From NCBI RefSeq assembly GCF_028372415.1, contig NW_027325142.1, positions 87,501 to 151,500 on the forward strand: a stretch of 64,000 bases of DNA. The letters are read 5' to 3'. This DNA comes from Notamacropus eugenii. Its lineage: Eukaryota; Chordata; Mammalia; Diprotodontia; Macropodidae. Positions 40,501 to 46,910 of this stretch are shown piece after piece (the first letter of the stretch is position 1; every line of letters starts with the position of its first letter). The notes beneath the pieces were generated by a model. That model made no database searches, had not been told where the DNA came from, and saw only the letters and a list, made by a program, of their open reading frames with translations. The position numbers were made by a program, and so were the translations under genes.

Positions 40501-43500
40501 TCTTTTGGTAGTGACAAAAAAATTGGAAACTAGAGACCTTCATTCAAGTATAGCTAAAAAGCACCTAAAAGTTAATAAGTTTTATGTAACACTACTATGC
40601 AAAAAATGATAAAATCCCAGAAATCCTTCTATGAAGTACTACAGAATGAAATGAACAACATAATTGCATAACCATAATTCCAATGACAGCACAAGCAATG
40701 GAGTACAAGGCTTGAAATAAGGAAGACTCATCTTCCTCACTTCAAATCTTAGACACTAATTCTGTAACCCCATTTGTCTCAGTTCTTCATCTGTGAAATG
40801 AGGTGGAGAAGAAAATGACAAACCACAGTATCTTTGAAAGAAAACCCAGAAGAGATCACAGAGAGTCAGATGTGGCTGTAAGATGACTAAACAACATGAT
40901 GAAAAATACCATCTCCCTCCAAACAGAAAACTGATAAACTCAGATTGAAACATTTCTTTTTGACATAGTTAATTTTGGATTTTGTTTTATTTAACTTTTC
41001 CTATCTGAAACAATATTTCTTTTTGCCATCTCAGTGGACAAATGGGGGGAAAATGGGAGGGTGAAAACATGAAACTGAAAATGAAACTGAAATGAAAACT
41101 GAAATGAAAATGAAACTGAATTTCAAAAATAATTTCAACAATGATGGAAATGATCACCAAATTAGAAATGAGATACAGATAATATTTACACCTATAAAGA
41201 AATATATGTACATGTATATATAGGTGTGTTTTAAAGATGGAGTAGCTTACTAGAAAAATGTAAAAGACCTAAATGTTCAAATGGTGGAGCCATAATGAAA
41301 TGTGAAGCAGGAAATAATAATATGGTAGAAAAGCATATTATTTGTATTATTATTTGTACTTAAAGTACAGTTTGCTATCTCAAACTGAAGAAACATAATT
41401 CATTACTGATGTATCAAAAAACTAAGATTTAAAATTTTTTACATGAAACAACAGGGAGTTGTGTATGGAATTGAGAGAAAATAAAATCTGATGACTAGAG
41501 AACTTGAAAATAGAATTTGAAGAGAAAATGATAGATTATAGGGTATTTGTAACTCTAATTATCCCAAACTGAGAAGTGGTAAATAATGGGAAAGTAGTTT
41601 TATAGCTACAGGGAATATCTGTATTAACTGAAAAGTTTTCAAGAAATATGTACTGGATGCCAGACAGAGTCAGTAGCAAAAACACTTTGAAGATAACAAA
41701 GTGGCCTGCACTGTTAATGTTCTTCAACATACATAAGAGACGAAAAAAATTCTCAAAGAACTCACCTGACATTAGTTTCATCATTAAACTCTTCAGCCCA
41801 TTTCTTTCTTGACTGTGCACTTGAAGAACCATCCAAACGATAATAATCAATGTTTCGAAACCATTTTCCTTCACCTACATATTAAATAGCAAAAATGGGA
41901 CTATTTTATCAAAATCCACCACATTCACATACTAGAATGTTTGCTTCCTTAATGAATATATCTTACACATTCATATAAAATCACGTTTCTTTAAATATTT
42001 AATTCTCCTTAGGTTTTAAAATCACAGTTCAAATTTGAAAATTATTCAAATAAATGCTACATAGCAAAAATGACTAGAAAAATAGATGCTACAAATAAAA
42101 CTTGGAATCTACTTAATTGTTTTACTTAATTGATGGTCATTTTTCTGGTCACTAAATATCCACCTACTACAGAAGTGAATGCAATAGCTAAATAGAAATT
42201 ATTTCTCTTTTACCCAGGAACTCTGAGGGTGTTCCCCTTCCAGTTTGATGGGCTATCCCTTGAGTAACTATTTAAAGATGTCTATTCACTGAATGGATGT
42301 ATGCCACTCAAAGTGAGAATATGACCTTAGCCTGAAAGGGGCAGGGTCTCCCATTGCATCCTGAGCCATCTCCAGCCTTCTTGATAAAGAAGCCTAAATA
42401 CACAAATATATAAATAAATAAATCTATATCCAGATGGTTCAGGAGGAGAAGTGAGGTTGGTGACCTTGCACAGCCTCCCTCACTCAAATCGAAGTCAAAT
42501 GCAAGTCATGTCAGCATCTTGATGTCACGGTCCTCTTCAAGGATGAAGGACAAACACAACAACAACAAATACTTTTTAATTTCTGTGATTTTCTTGACCT
42601 TTGGTTCTTCCGGATGAATTTTATAATTTTTTCTAGCTCTACAAAATAAATGTTTTGTAGTCTGGTCTGGCATTGAATAAGTAAATTAATTTAGATAAAA
42701 CTGTCATTTTTTATTATTCTGGCTTGGACGATGCATGCATAGCAATTAAGATTTTTCCAACTGTTTAAAATCTGACTTGATTTGTGTGAAAAAAAGTGTA
42801 TTCTAATTGAGATCATATAGTTCCTGGGTTTGTCTCAGCAGGAAGATTTTCAAGTCTTTTATACTGTCAAGTTATTTTAAATGTAATTCCTCTACCTCGT
42901 GATGCTGGACTTTGTTCCTAAGAACAAAGAAATGTTGATGAACATAGAAATGCTGATGATATATGTGAGTTTATTTTGTATCTTGCAACTTTACTAAAAT
43001 TGTTAATTTTTTCAAGTAGTTCTTTAGTTGATTCTCCAAGCATACCATGATATCACCTGCAAAGAGTAATAGCTTTGTTTTCCCATCTATTCTAATTGCT
43101 TTAATTTATTTCCTTATTTTATTGAAAGACTAATATTTCTAGGACAATAATGAATAACTACTTATAATGGGTATCCTTGCTTCACCCTTACTTGGAAGAT
43201 TTCTAGTTTACCCCATGACAGACAACACCTACTGATTATTTTGATAGCTACTAGTTATGATTTTAAGGAAAATTGCATTTATTCCTATGCTCTGTAATGT
43301 TTTTTATGAGGAATGAGTTCTATTTTATCAAAAGCTTTTTTTGCATCTGTTGAGATAATCTTAAGACTTTTGCTGGTGTTGTTATTGATATAGTCAATTA
43401 TGCTACTAGTTTTCCTAATATTAAATGAGCCCTGGATTTCTGGTATAAATTTCACCTGGCACAGTGTTGAATCCTAGTGATATATTGCTATATTTTATGA

Positions 43501-44162
43501 TGAATACATAGGGAAACTGGATTACAGTTTTCTTTCTCTGGTTTGACTCTTCCCAGGTTAGGTATATTTGTGTCATAAAAGGAATTTGGAAGGACTTCTT
43601 TGCCTATTTTTTCCACTAGTTTATGTGTTTTTAGAAATAATATTCTTTAAGTGTTTGGTAGAATGTACCTGTAAATCCATCTGGACCTAGGGAGTTCATG
43701 GTTTATTAACAGGACTATTTAAGTACTCTATTTTCTTTTCTGTTAGTCTAGGCAATTTTATTTTTACAAATATCCATCCATTTCACTTAGATTGTCAGAC
43801 TTATTGGCATGTAATTGAGAAAAAACACTCCTACTAATCTTCATTAGAGGAATATTAACCCTTTTTGTTTTTGATATTTTGGAAATTTGGTTTTCTTCTC
43901 TCTCTTTTAAAATAAAATTAACCATTGGTTAATCTACACTTTTTTGGTTTTTTTTTCATAAAATCAGCTTCTAGTTTTATTAATAGTTCACCAGTTGTCT
44001 TCACTGATATCAAGACTTTTTACCCCAGAAATTTAGCATTAAAGGGTAGACTTACCTTTATAAATTCGAGGTTTGTCTTTATCATCTGATATTTCGTTAC
44101 TGCCCAATTCAAGAAAATCTTCAATCAAGTCTAGAGATATGAGAGATTGGCTAAACACCAGC
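7944..44162 (-). CDS. ATRX/ATRY: ATRX-family helicase, C-terminal half (9 exons, probable ATRY)
   Basis: Nine exons on the - strand, in transcript order 44162-44056, 41874-41766, 37340-37163, 35064-34870, 25356-25207, 21369-21262, 19845-19750, 8924-8796 and 8180-7944, join in phase to about 435 codons ending in a stop. They encode the second RecA-like lobe of the SNF2 ATPase ([45 protein letters not shown]) and the C-terminal tail ([32 protein letters not shown], final KSM). ATRX is a nuclear ATP-dependent remodeller at heterochromatin, telomeres and other repeats. All introns are GT-AG and no exon has a stop or frameshift, so this is not an evident pseudogene. The helicase part is close to human ATRX; the tail is very diverged and slightly short. 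The exons before motif IV should lie upstream, but the contig ends 181 bases away at an N gap. Marsupial Y-linked ATRY is my preferred identity; diverged X-linked ATRX or an autosomal copy are alternatives. Confidence 0.93.
8796..8924 (-). CDS. ATRX/ATRY: C-terminal exon (WKEN...REAIYNDV)
   Basis: A 129-base (43-codon) phase-0 exon with a CTTTAG acceptor and a GTAAG donor. It encodes [20 protein letters not shown] then [20 protein letters not shown] and QQM. Human has WKENMNLSEAQVQALALSRQ then [20 protein letters not shown]. Confidence 0.95.
9090..9440 (+). repeat. Ancient interspersed repeat, family not assigned
   Basis: Contains the phrase TACTTTGTGTCAAGCACTAT and, further on, CATATTCTAATGGAAG, a layout also seen at 22745 and 54843 in this window (TTTATTAA... 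CCAGGCACT ... TTCTAATGGGGGA). It is recognised as a family by these internal resemblances only. Confidence 0.45.
9479..15170 (-). mobile_element. Near full-length L1 LINE, decayed
   Basis: On the - strand the order is 5' UTR (about 15170-14510, opening GGGAGCCATAATGGCAGAG), ORF1 (about 14510-13630, including [20 protein letters not shown] and later RRM-like remains), an inter-ORF region, ORF2 and a 3' UTR ending near 9480. ORF2 shows endonuclease remains (12768-12481, QETHLKWW and GVAILIS), reverse transcriptase with the [10 protein letters not shown] catalytic motif (11733-11434), and a C-terminal segment (10773-10525). Every ORF is broken by stops and frameshifts, and a poly-T run near 12668 sits inside the endonuclease. 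At about 5.7 kb it is close to full length but inactive. It lies in the 10.8-kb intron in the same orientation as the gene. Confidence 0.9.
16770..17080 (+). mobile_element. L1 5' UTR fragment
   Basis: Shares the phrases CTCACCTGAGCTCTCCCCCA and AAATTTCCAACCCAAGCAAA with the L1 5' region at 31130-31900, then has GCAGCCACTAAATCAGCAAC. It is a short fragment with no ORF. Confidence 0.65.
18857..19110. repeat. TATG/CATA/AC microsatellite
   Basis: Alternating purine-pyrimidine repeats of TATG, TACA and CACA over about 250 bases. The Tyr/Ile/Cys/His-rich frames over it are artefacts. Confidence 0.9.
19750..19845 (-). CDS. ATRX/ATRY: C-terminal exon ([13 protein letters not shown])
   Basis: A 96-base (32-codon) phase-0 exon with a TTTCAG acceptor and a GTAAG donor. 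It encodes [20 protein letters not shown] then [12 protein letters not shown]. Human has DLINQGREKVVEATNSVTAV then RIQPLEDIISAV. It is followed by a 10.8-kb intron that contains a near full-length L1. Confidence 0.94.
20530..20905 (+). mobile_element. HAL1-like LINE fragment (ORF1 end and 3' UTR)
   Basis: Matches the ORF1 end and following UTR of the copy at 27840-28160: shared phrases include GGATTGAAACCAAGAATCAC, GAAAAGACCAGA and CTGAGCTATTTACATTCCTA with a CACAGA microsatellite after it. The 5' part is missing. Confidence 0.8.
20862..20903. repeat. CACAGA microsatellite
   Basis: ACACAGACACAGACAC units over about 40 bases at the position where related LINE copies carry an AC or GT run in the 3' UTR. 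Confidence 0.9.
21146..21204. repeat. (GA)n microsatellite
   Basis: About 58 bases of pure GA. It lies 58 bases outside the exon at 21262-21369, in the intron downstream of it in gene orientation. Confidence 0.98.
21262..21369 (-). CDS. ATRX/ATRY: C-terminal exon, shortened and diverged (GLSFHF...FQQLE)
   Basis: A 108-base (36-codon) phase-0 exon with a TTTGTAG acceptor and a GTAAG donor. It encodes [20 protein letters not shown] then [16 protein letters not shown]. The human counterpart starts GLTMRFNIPTGTNLPPVSFN and ends ALSAMSNQQLE. Six residues around PTGTNLPP are missing and about half the rest differ, so this segment is evolving much faster than the helicase. Confidence 0.92.
21600..21960 (+). 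mobile_element. L1 3' region fragment
   Basis: Reads GATATATATGAACTGACACA then CAGTGAAATGACCTGAACCA, matching the L1 3' end phrase GAACTGATGCCAAGTGAAAT seen at 30643. It is heavily diverged. Confidence 0.55.
22280..22470 (+). mobile_element. L1 3' region fragment
   Basis: Contains GGAAGATGTTTATGAATTGA then TGCAAAGAG, similar to the L1 3' segment at 30620-30660. Short and old. Confidence 0.4.
22745..23060 (+). repeat. Ancient interspersed repeat, family not assigned
   Basis: Contains AAGTATTTATTAAGACATTA, CGTACCAGGCACTACACATA and TTTATATTTCAGTGGGGGAA, the same arrangement as the copies near 9090 and 54843. Confidence 0.5.
23180..23520. repeat. Pyrimidine-rich ancient repeat remnant
   Basis: Contains CATGTCCAAAACTGCACTCT and later TCATTCACATATCCAGTCAG, a style of sequence also found at about 36345-36620 and 32860-33240. 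Unassigned family; no gene. Confidence 0.35.
24295..24735 (+). mobile_element. Possible solo LTR fossil of an endogenous retrovirus
   Basis: A block of about 440 bases beginning TG and ending near CCCCCA, with a TATA-like ACTATAAAACT, a polyadenylation-type AATAAA near 24664 and a C-rich end, a layout typical of retroviral LTRs. No internal retroviral sequence is adjacent. Ends are approximate and no convincing target duplication was found, so family and age are unknown. Confidence 0.35.
25207..25356 (-). CDS. ATRX/ATRY: C-terminal exon ([21 protein letters not shown])
   Basis: A 150-base (50-codon) phase-0 exon with an AACAG acceptor and a GTTGAG donor. It encodes [40 protein letters not shown] and [10 protein letters not shown]. 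It is almost identical to human ([20 protein letters not shown]). Confidence 0.97.
25690..25830 (+). repeat. Ancient interspersed repeat fragment
   Basis: Contains GATCTTTATTAATTGTCTTC then TAAGCACAAAGCATTGAGGA, matching the opening of the family near 9090, 22745 and 54843. Confidence 0.4.
26013..26160 (+). repeat. Marsupial tRNA-derived/CORE SINE fragment
   Basis: Contains AGGCCTGGATTCAAATCTTA then GCATGACTTTGGGAAGTTAC, the A/B-box-derived and CORE segments of mammalian MIR/Mar-type SINEs. Truncated at its 5' end. Confidence 0.6.
26315..29917 (+). mobile_element. Near-complete HAL1-like (ORF1-only) LINE with target-site duplication
   Basis: Opens GGGGAGGAGCCAAGATGGCA, an L1-type 5' end. 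ORF1 follows in two frames (26992-27234 and 27302-27979): a coiled coil, then [20 protein letters not shown] and later [19 protein letters not shown], the RRM and C-terminal domain of L1 ORF1p. No ORF2 follows; instead there is about 1.9 kb of UTR ending in an A-rich tail. The 12-base target duplication AAAAAAGTCAGA is at 26303-26314 and 29918-29929. ORF1 has few breaks, one near 27235-27301. The structure matches HAL1-type elements, which keep ORF1 only. It is antisense to the host gene, in the 9.5-kb intron. Confidence 0.88.
29930..30845 (+). mobile_element. L1 fragment: ORF2 end and 3' UTR
   Basis: Contains TTTCTCAATTGATAAGTGGT and ACATCAGATTGGCTAGTATA, the sense form of the L1 segment at 10240-10420 on the other strand, followed by GAACTGATGCCAAGTGAAAT. 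It is 5' truncated and immediately follows the HAL1-like element's target duplication. Confidence 0.75.
30846..31125 (+). mobile_element. RTE/BovB-type LINE fragment (ORF2 C-terminus)
   Basis: The + frame from 30863 reads [20 protein letters not shown] and [20 protein letters not shown]. The pair SILKEIN...YSLEGQ and [19 protein letters not shown] is the hallmark C-terminal end of RTE-clade (BovB-like) ORF2. It is about 80 codons long and not functional. RTE elements are abundant in marsupials, which supports the organism call. Confidence 0.85.
31128..33790 (+). mobile_element. Composite L1/HAL1-like element with internal insertions
   Basis: Starts GGCCACAATGGCTGAGTCAA (L1 5' end), is interrupted at about 31265-31735 by sequence containing a long CT microsatellite, then resumes with AAATTTCCAGCCCAAG. 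ORF1 remains run from 32217 to 32835 ([20 protein letters not shown]). An unrelated insert occupies about 32836-33250, after which ORF1 resumes at an earlier point (GAGCAAATGGAAGCTAACGA, also near 32707). It then jumps to an L1-type 3' end with an A-rich tail near 33765. ORF2 is absent and ORF1 has many breaks. Confidence 0.7.
31376..31557. repeat. (CT)n/(CCCT)n microsatellite
   Basis: CTCTCT interspersed with CCCT at regular intervals of about 14-22 bases over 180 bases. The Ser/Leu/Pro and Arg/Glu-rich frames over it are artefacts. Confidence 0.98.
34368..34445 (+). repeat. CORE-SINE/MIR fragment
   Basis: Contains TTGCCCAGGGTCACACAGGT then TTTGAACTGAGGACTTCCTG, the reverse-oriented CORE of mammalian MIR/Mar SINEs. 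Only the core portion is present, about 400 bases upstream of the exon at 34870. Confidence 0.75.
34870..35064 (-). CDS. ATRX/ATRY: Helicase C-terminal exon ([14 protein letters not shown])
   Basis: A 195-base (65-codon) phase-0 exon between ATACAG and GTGTAT. It encodes [40 protein letters not shown] and [12 protein letters not shown]. It matches the human brace helix region, with local change around [10 protein letters not shown] (human DLLDDPNSEK). Confidence 0.97.
35440..35830 (-). mobile_element. L1 3' UTR fragment
   Basis: Contains CATTAGTCATGTCGTGATTG and TGTGGATAGCCATCCTGAGT, matching the L1 3' region of the copy at 47000-47300 (TTTAGTCATGTCGTGAAAGA). 5' truncated. Confidence 0.75.
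36345..36800. repeat. Pyrimidine-rich ancient repeat remnant
   Basis: Phrases such as TTTGGGACCTCAGAATTATC and CCAGGATAAAATCTTACAAC recur in the style of old LINE-derived mammalian repeats; compare 23180-23520. No open frame. Confidence 0.35.
37163..37340 (-). CDS. ATRX/ATRY: Helicase lobe 2 exon, motifs V and VI
   Basis: A 178-base exon with a TTTCTAG acceptor and a GTAGGC donor. It encodes [37 protein letters not shown] and [20 protein letters not shown]. Motif V ([11 protein letters not shown]) and motif VI (FRVYRFGQ) with its arginines are intact. There are about four differences from human in 60 residues, so this is the best conserved exon in the left half. Confidence 0.97.
37880..39985 (-). 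mobile_element. Decayed L1 fragment (RT region to 3' UTR) with SINE insertion
   Basis: - strand L1 sequence aligns with the 3' end of the copy at 9.5-15.2 kb: a 3' UTR from about 37880, then ORF2 sequence up to AATTCCATTTATTCCTATGC-like RT sequence near 39975. The complement of the FADD catalytic region is near 39740 (CATCTGCAAAAAGC). No open frame is left. A SINE with an 11-base target duplication splits it at 38508. Confidence 0.75.
38508..38710 (+). mobile_element. Marsupial tRNA/RTE-tail SINE inside an L1, with target duplication
   Basis: Head GTGCAGCTAAGTGGATACTC (tRNA-derived), CORE-like middle TTTAAATCTGGCCTCAGACA, and RTE-like tail TTATGGGGTCAACTAAAAGT followed by GATGAATGAAAC and CAATTACAAC. 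It is flanked by the exact 11-base duplication ATATCTTGGAA at 38497-38507 and 38711-38721, so the ends are well defined. It is younger than the L1 it interrupts. Confidence 0.88.
40240..40520 (-). mobile_element. L1/HAL1 ORF1 fragment
   Basis: The + strand phrases ATAATGGCTTTCAGGGAGTG and CAGGTCAGTAGCTTTTGCAA match the ORF1 complement at 13900-14000 and 63490-63600. Frame broken throughout. Confidence 0.7.
40690..40905 (+). mobile_element. Marsupial tRNA/RTE-tail SINE
   Basis: Has CTTCAAATCTTAGACACTAA, TTCTTCATCTGTGAAATGAG, then the RTE-like tail AGAGAGTCAGATGTGGCTGT and ACTAAACAACATG. It is the same family as the copy at 38508 but more diverged. Confidence 0.75.
41766..41874 (-). CDS. ATRX/ATRY: Helicase lobe 2 exon (YYRLDG)
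   Basis: A 109-base exon, phase 2 to phase 2, with a GTGAG donor. It encodes [20 protein letters not shown] then [17 protein letters not shown], nearly identical to human [20 protein letters not shown]. The YxRLDG element is typical of SNF2 lobe 2. Confidence 0.96.
42210..42570 (+). mobile_element. Marsupial SINE with ACAACAACA tail
   Basis: A 360-base element starting CCAGGAACTCTGAGGGTGTT, with GGCAGGGTCTCCCATTGCAT and CATCTTGATGTCACGGTCCT, ending GAAGGACAAACACAACAACA. I recognise it as an abundant marsupial short interspersed element with an RTE-like 3' end; the exact family name is uncertain. It is relatively well preserved. Confidence 0.8.
42585..44025 (-). mobile_element. L1 ORF2 fragment
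   Basis: - strand L1 reverse-transcriptase region. The + sequence parallels 11000-11880 (GGTTCTTCCGGATGAATTTT, TGATTCTCCAAGCATACCAT, GCATCTGTTGAGATAATC) and ends in TTCATAAAATCAGCTTCTAG. Both ends are truncated and the frames are lost. It ends about 30 bases from the exon at 44056-44162. Confidence 0.85.
44056..44162 (-). CDS. ATRX/ATRY: Helicase lobe 2 exon, motif IV
   Basis: A 107-base exon with one base of carry at each end and a GTAAG donor. It encodes [30 protein letters not shown] and PRIYK. Human reads [20 protein letters not shown] then SREKTEDKDKPLIYK. This is the most upstream exon on the left contig, and its upstream intron reaches the N gap within 181 bases. Confidence 0.96.
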
Positions 44163-44342
44163 CTTGGGGGAAAAAAAGATATTACTGAAATGGCCTTTAA
44201 AAATTCCTTGTCATGATCCCTGTTGTCCTTTTACATGCTATCATAATTTGTTGGTATTACATGCATTTATACGTAATGACATATAAACCAGAATTCTACA
44301 AAAATAGCAAAGACCTAGTGAACAAGGGACTTTACTGGAAGA

Positions 44343-44842
44343 NNNNNNNNNNNNNNNNNNNNNNNNNNNNNNNNNNNNNNNNNNNNNNNNNNNNNNNNNN
44401 NNNNNNNNNNNNNNNNNNNNNNNNNNNNNNNNNNNNNNNNNNNNNNNNNNNNNNNNNNNNNNNNNNNNNNNNNNNNNNNNNNNNNNNNNNNNNNNNNNNN
44501 NNNNNNNNNNNNNNNNNNNNNNNNNNNNNNNNNNNNNNNNNNNNNNNNNNNNNNNNNNNNNNNNNNNNNNNNNNNNNNNNNNNNNNNNNNNNNNNNNNNN
44601 NNNNNNNNNNNNNNNNNNNNNNNNNNNNNNNNNNNNNNNNNNNNNNNNNNNNNNNNNNNNNNNNNNNNNNNNNNNNNNNNNNNNNNNNNNNNNNNNNNNN
44701 NNNNNNNNNNNNNNNNNNNNNNNNNNNNNNNNNNNNNNNNNNNNNNNNNNNNNNNNNNNNNNNNNNNNNNNNNNNNNNNNNNNNNNNNNNNNNNNNNNNN
44801 NNNNNNNNNNNNNNNNNNNNNNNNNNNNNNNNNNNNNNNNNN
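44343..44842. other. Assembly gap, exactly 500 N
   Basis: A run of exactly 500 N. A round number like this is a placeholder used in scaffolding and does not reflect true gap size or guarantee contig orientation. The two flanking contigs carry opposite-strand, non-overlapping halves of the same gene. Confidence 0.99.
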
Positions 44843-45166
44843 TATACTATACATAAAACATATATATGTACATATTTTCTTCTTAGTTGAACCTGTTAGA
44901 TGTCATCTATTTAAAGAAATAGATTAATTTTTGTCTTTTTACCAAAGTAACTGTGAAATATAAAAAATATGTCCAGGTATGTGAAAGTCTGTCTCAGGGG
45001 AAAAGGGAAACAAACCAAAGAGTTACTTTGTTTTCTTTCTGTGATGAATTAATCTTGTTTTGATTGCCATTATAGTACATAGAGCTCCAGAAAAATTGGA
45101 TGAAAAATTTTCAAACATTTTGAAGATAGAATAAACTAACCTATGTTTGCAATTGATTTGTTTTAG
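44843..45166 (+). other. Intron upstream of the first ADD exon
   Basis: Intronic sequence between the N gap and the exon at 45167. No earlier ATRX exon is visible in these 324 bases. Confidence 0.7.
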
Positions 45167-45276
45167 GAGAAGAGCTACGTAGAAATGTGATTTGTACTGC
45201 TTGTGGACAACAGGTGAACCAGTTTCAGAAGGATTCGATATATAGACACCCTACACTGAATGTTCTTATTTGTAAG
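45167..45276 (+). CDS. ATRX/ATRY: ADD domain exon 1: GATA-like zinc finger
   Basis: A 110-base exon between a TTTTAG acceptor and a GTATGT donor, starting two bases into frame and ending at a codon boundary. It reads [16 protein letters not shown], then [12 protein letters not shown], then VLICK. The CxxC pair and the first cysteine of the second pair match human C171, C174 and C197 of the ATRX ADD domain. The region just before the finger (GEELRRN) differs from the human GEDGLHG. Only 324 bases separate it from the N gap, so no earlier exon is visible. Confidence 0.95.
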
Positions 45277-46849
45277 GTATGTAGTTGTGAAGTTGATGAT
45301 GATTTTATCATCTGTAGTCTATTATTCCTTTTTTTATCTTGAATAGTTGAGTACAGGACAGCTCTCTTGTTACATTTTAAGATATCCTTTTATTTATGTG
45401 AATTCTATAATGATTCATTTGAAAAGTGAAGACACTCTCTGTCTTCAGAAATGGAGTGCAATAAATGTCAAACTCGTAAAAACCATACTTGATTAATAAA
45501 TTGGTTACTTTAGATGAACTTCATTTTTTAACTTTTACTTGCATGAGAACAAACATATGTCATCAATCTGTAGTAGAGCCTTCTGAACTCATTGCTCTGA
45601 TCAGTTGGAGTTGATCCTCTTTGATTAAGAAGGACAACTTACAAACAGATACAGGTTATTGTTTTTTAAACAAGATGTTCCTTTAAGTTATGTGTTTCCC
45701 TTACTTTACTAAAATTTTCTGAAAAGTGTTGACCATGAGAATGGTAGTATCCTTTTTGGGGTCTGTCAAAGCTTGTTTTCAGATTATTAATTCATTCACC
45801 TACTATAAAGCATTTTATTTCTCTTGAAATGAAAAAAATTGTTGATACTTTTTATTTTTATGTCACAATTTTATCTGGTTATCACATTTCTTTAATCCAC
45901 AGAACTGAAGTTGCTTTCAATAGGAAAAAAAATGTTTAATTAAAAAATCCCATGAAAAATCCAAACCTGGTACTCTTTATGTTTGACAGTACATACAATA
46001 TTCTGCCCTTGATTGCCTTTGCCTCAAGTGAGAGGAAGATATTTCAAATTACATCTTTTGGGGATTATTACTTCTTATAATAATGAAAAAAGTAGCATTA
46101 TATAATTGTATTTTATAGCACTCTTAAGTTTTCCAAAGTGCATTACATATACAATCTTGTTTGATGCACAAACAACCCTTTTGGACTGTTATTATAATAC
46201 CTATTTTGTTGATTAAGAAATTAAGTCTGAAAATGGTTGTTACTTGAGAAAGGATTTCTTTTGAGATCTTCCAACACTACCAACTGTGCTACTACTACTG
46301 GGTATCGGATTTCATTTTGTTCTTTGCAATTGTATTATTGTAATAATGTGTGTTGTGTGTGTGTGTGTGTGTGTGTGTGCTGTATATTTTCCTTTGAAAA
46401 GCTTTTGAATTTTCTTTGAATCAGTTTTTTAGTTAAAATGAATTCATTGAAAAAAAATTTAACTGTGCTAAATATTTTGTTCAGCCATACCCTAATGATG
46501 GGTTACTACATTGGTACTACTACCTTACTATTGCCAAATATTTCTCCATTTTTGCTATGAATAAAGTTATCGCCCCATTTTTATGTATAAAGATATTGAC
46601 TTCATGAATTGGATTATTTTAAAATTTGTGCTTAGTAAATGTTAACATTTTAACAGATTTTTATATGTAGAATTGAATGTTGATTCCTTTTTTAGAACTG
46701 CTACAAATATTATATGAGTGATGACATAAGCCGTGATTCTGAAGGAATTGATGAGCAGTGCAGGTAGGGATGTAGAAAACATGCAGAAAACATAATTATG
46801 AAATTTCATGTTTTGTATCAGTGACTTAAAATGTCATCAAATGTCAGAG

Positions 46850-46910
<61 letters not shown>

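Noticed and set aside
44213-44890. Open frames of about 180-225 codons across 44343-44842
   Set aside because: They consist mostly of undetermined bases in the assembly gap.
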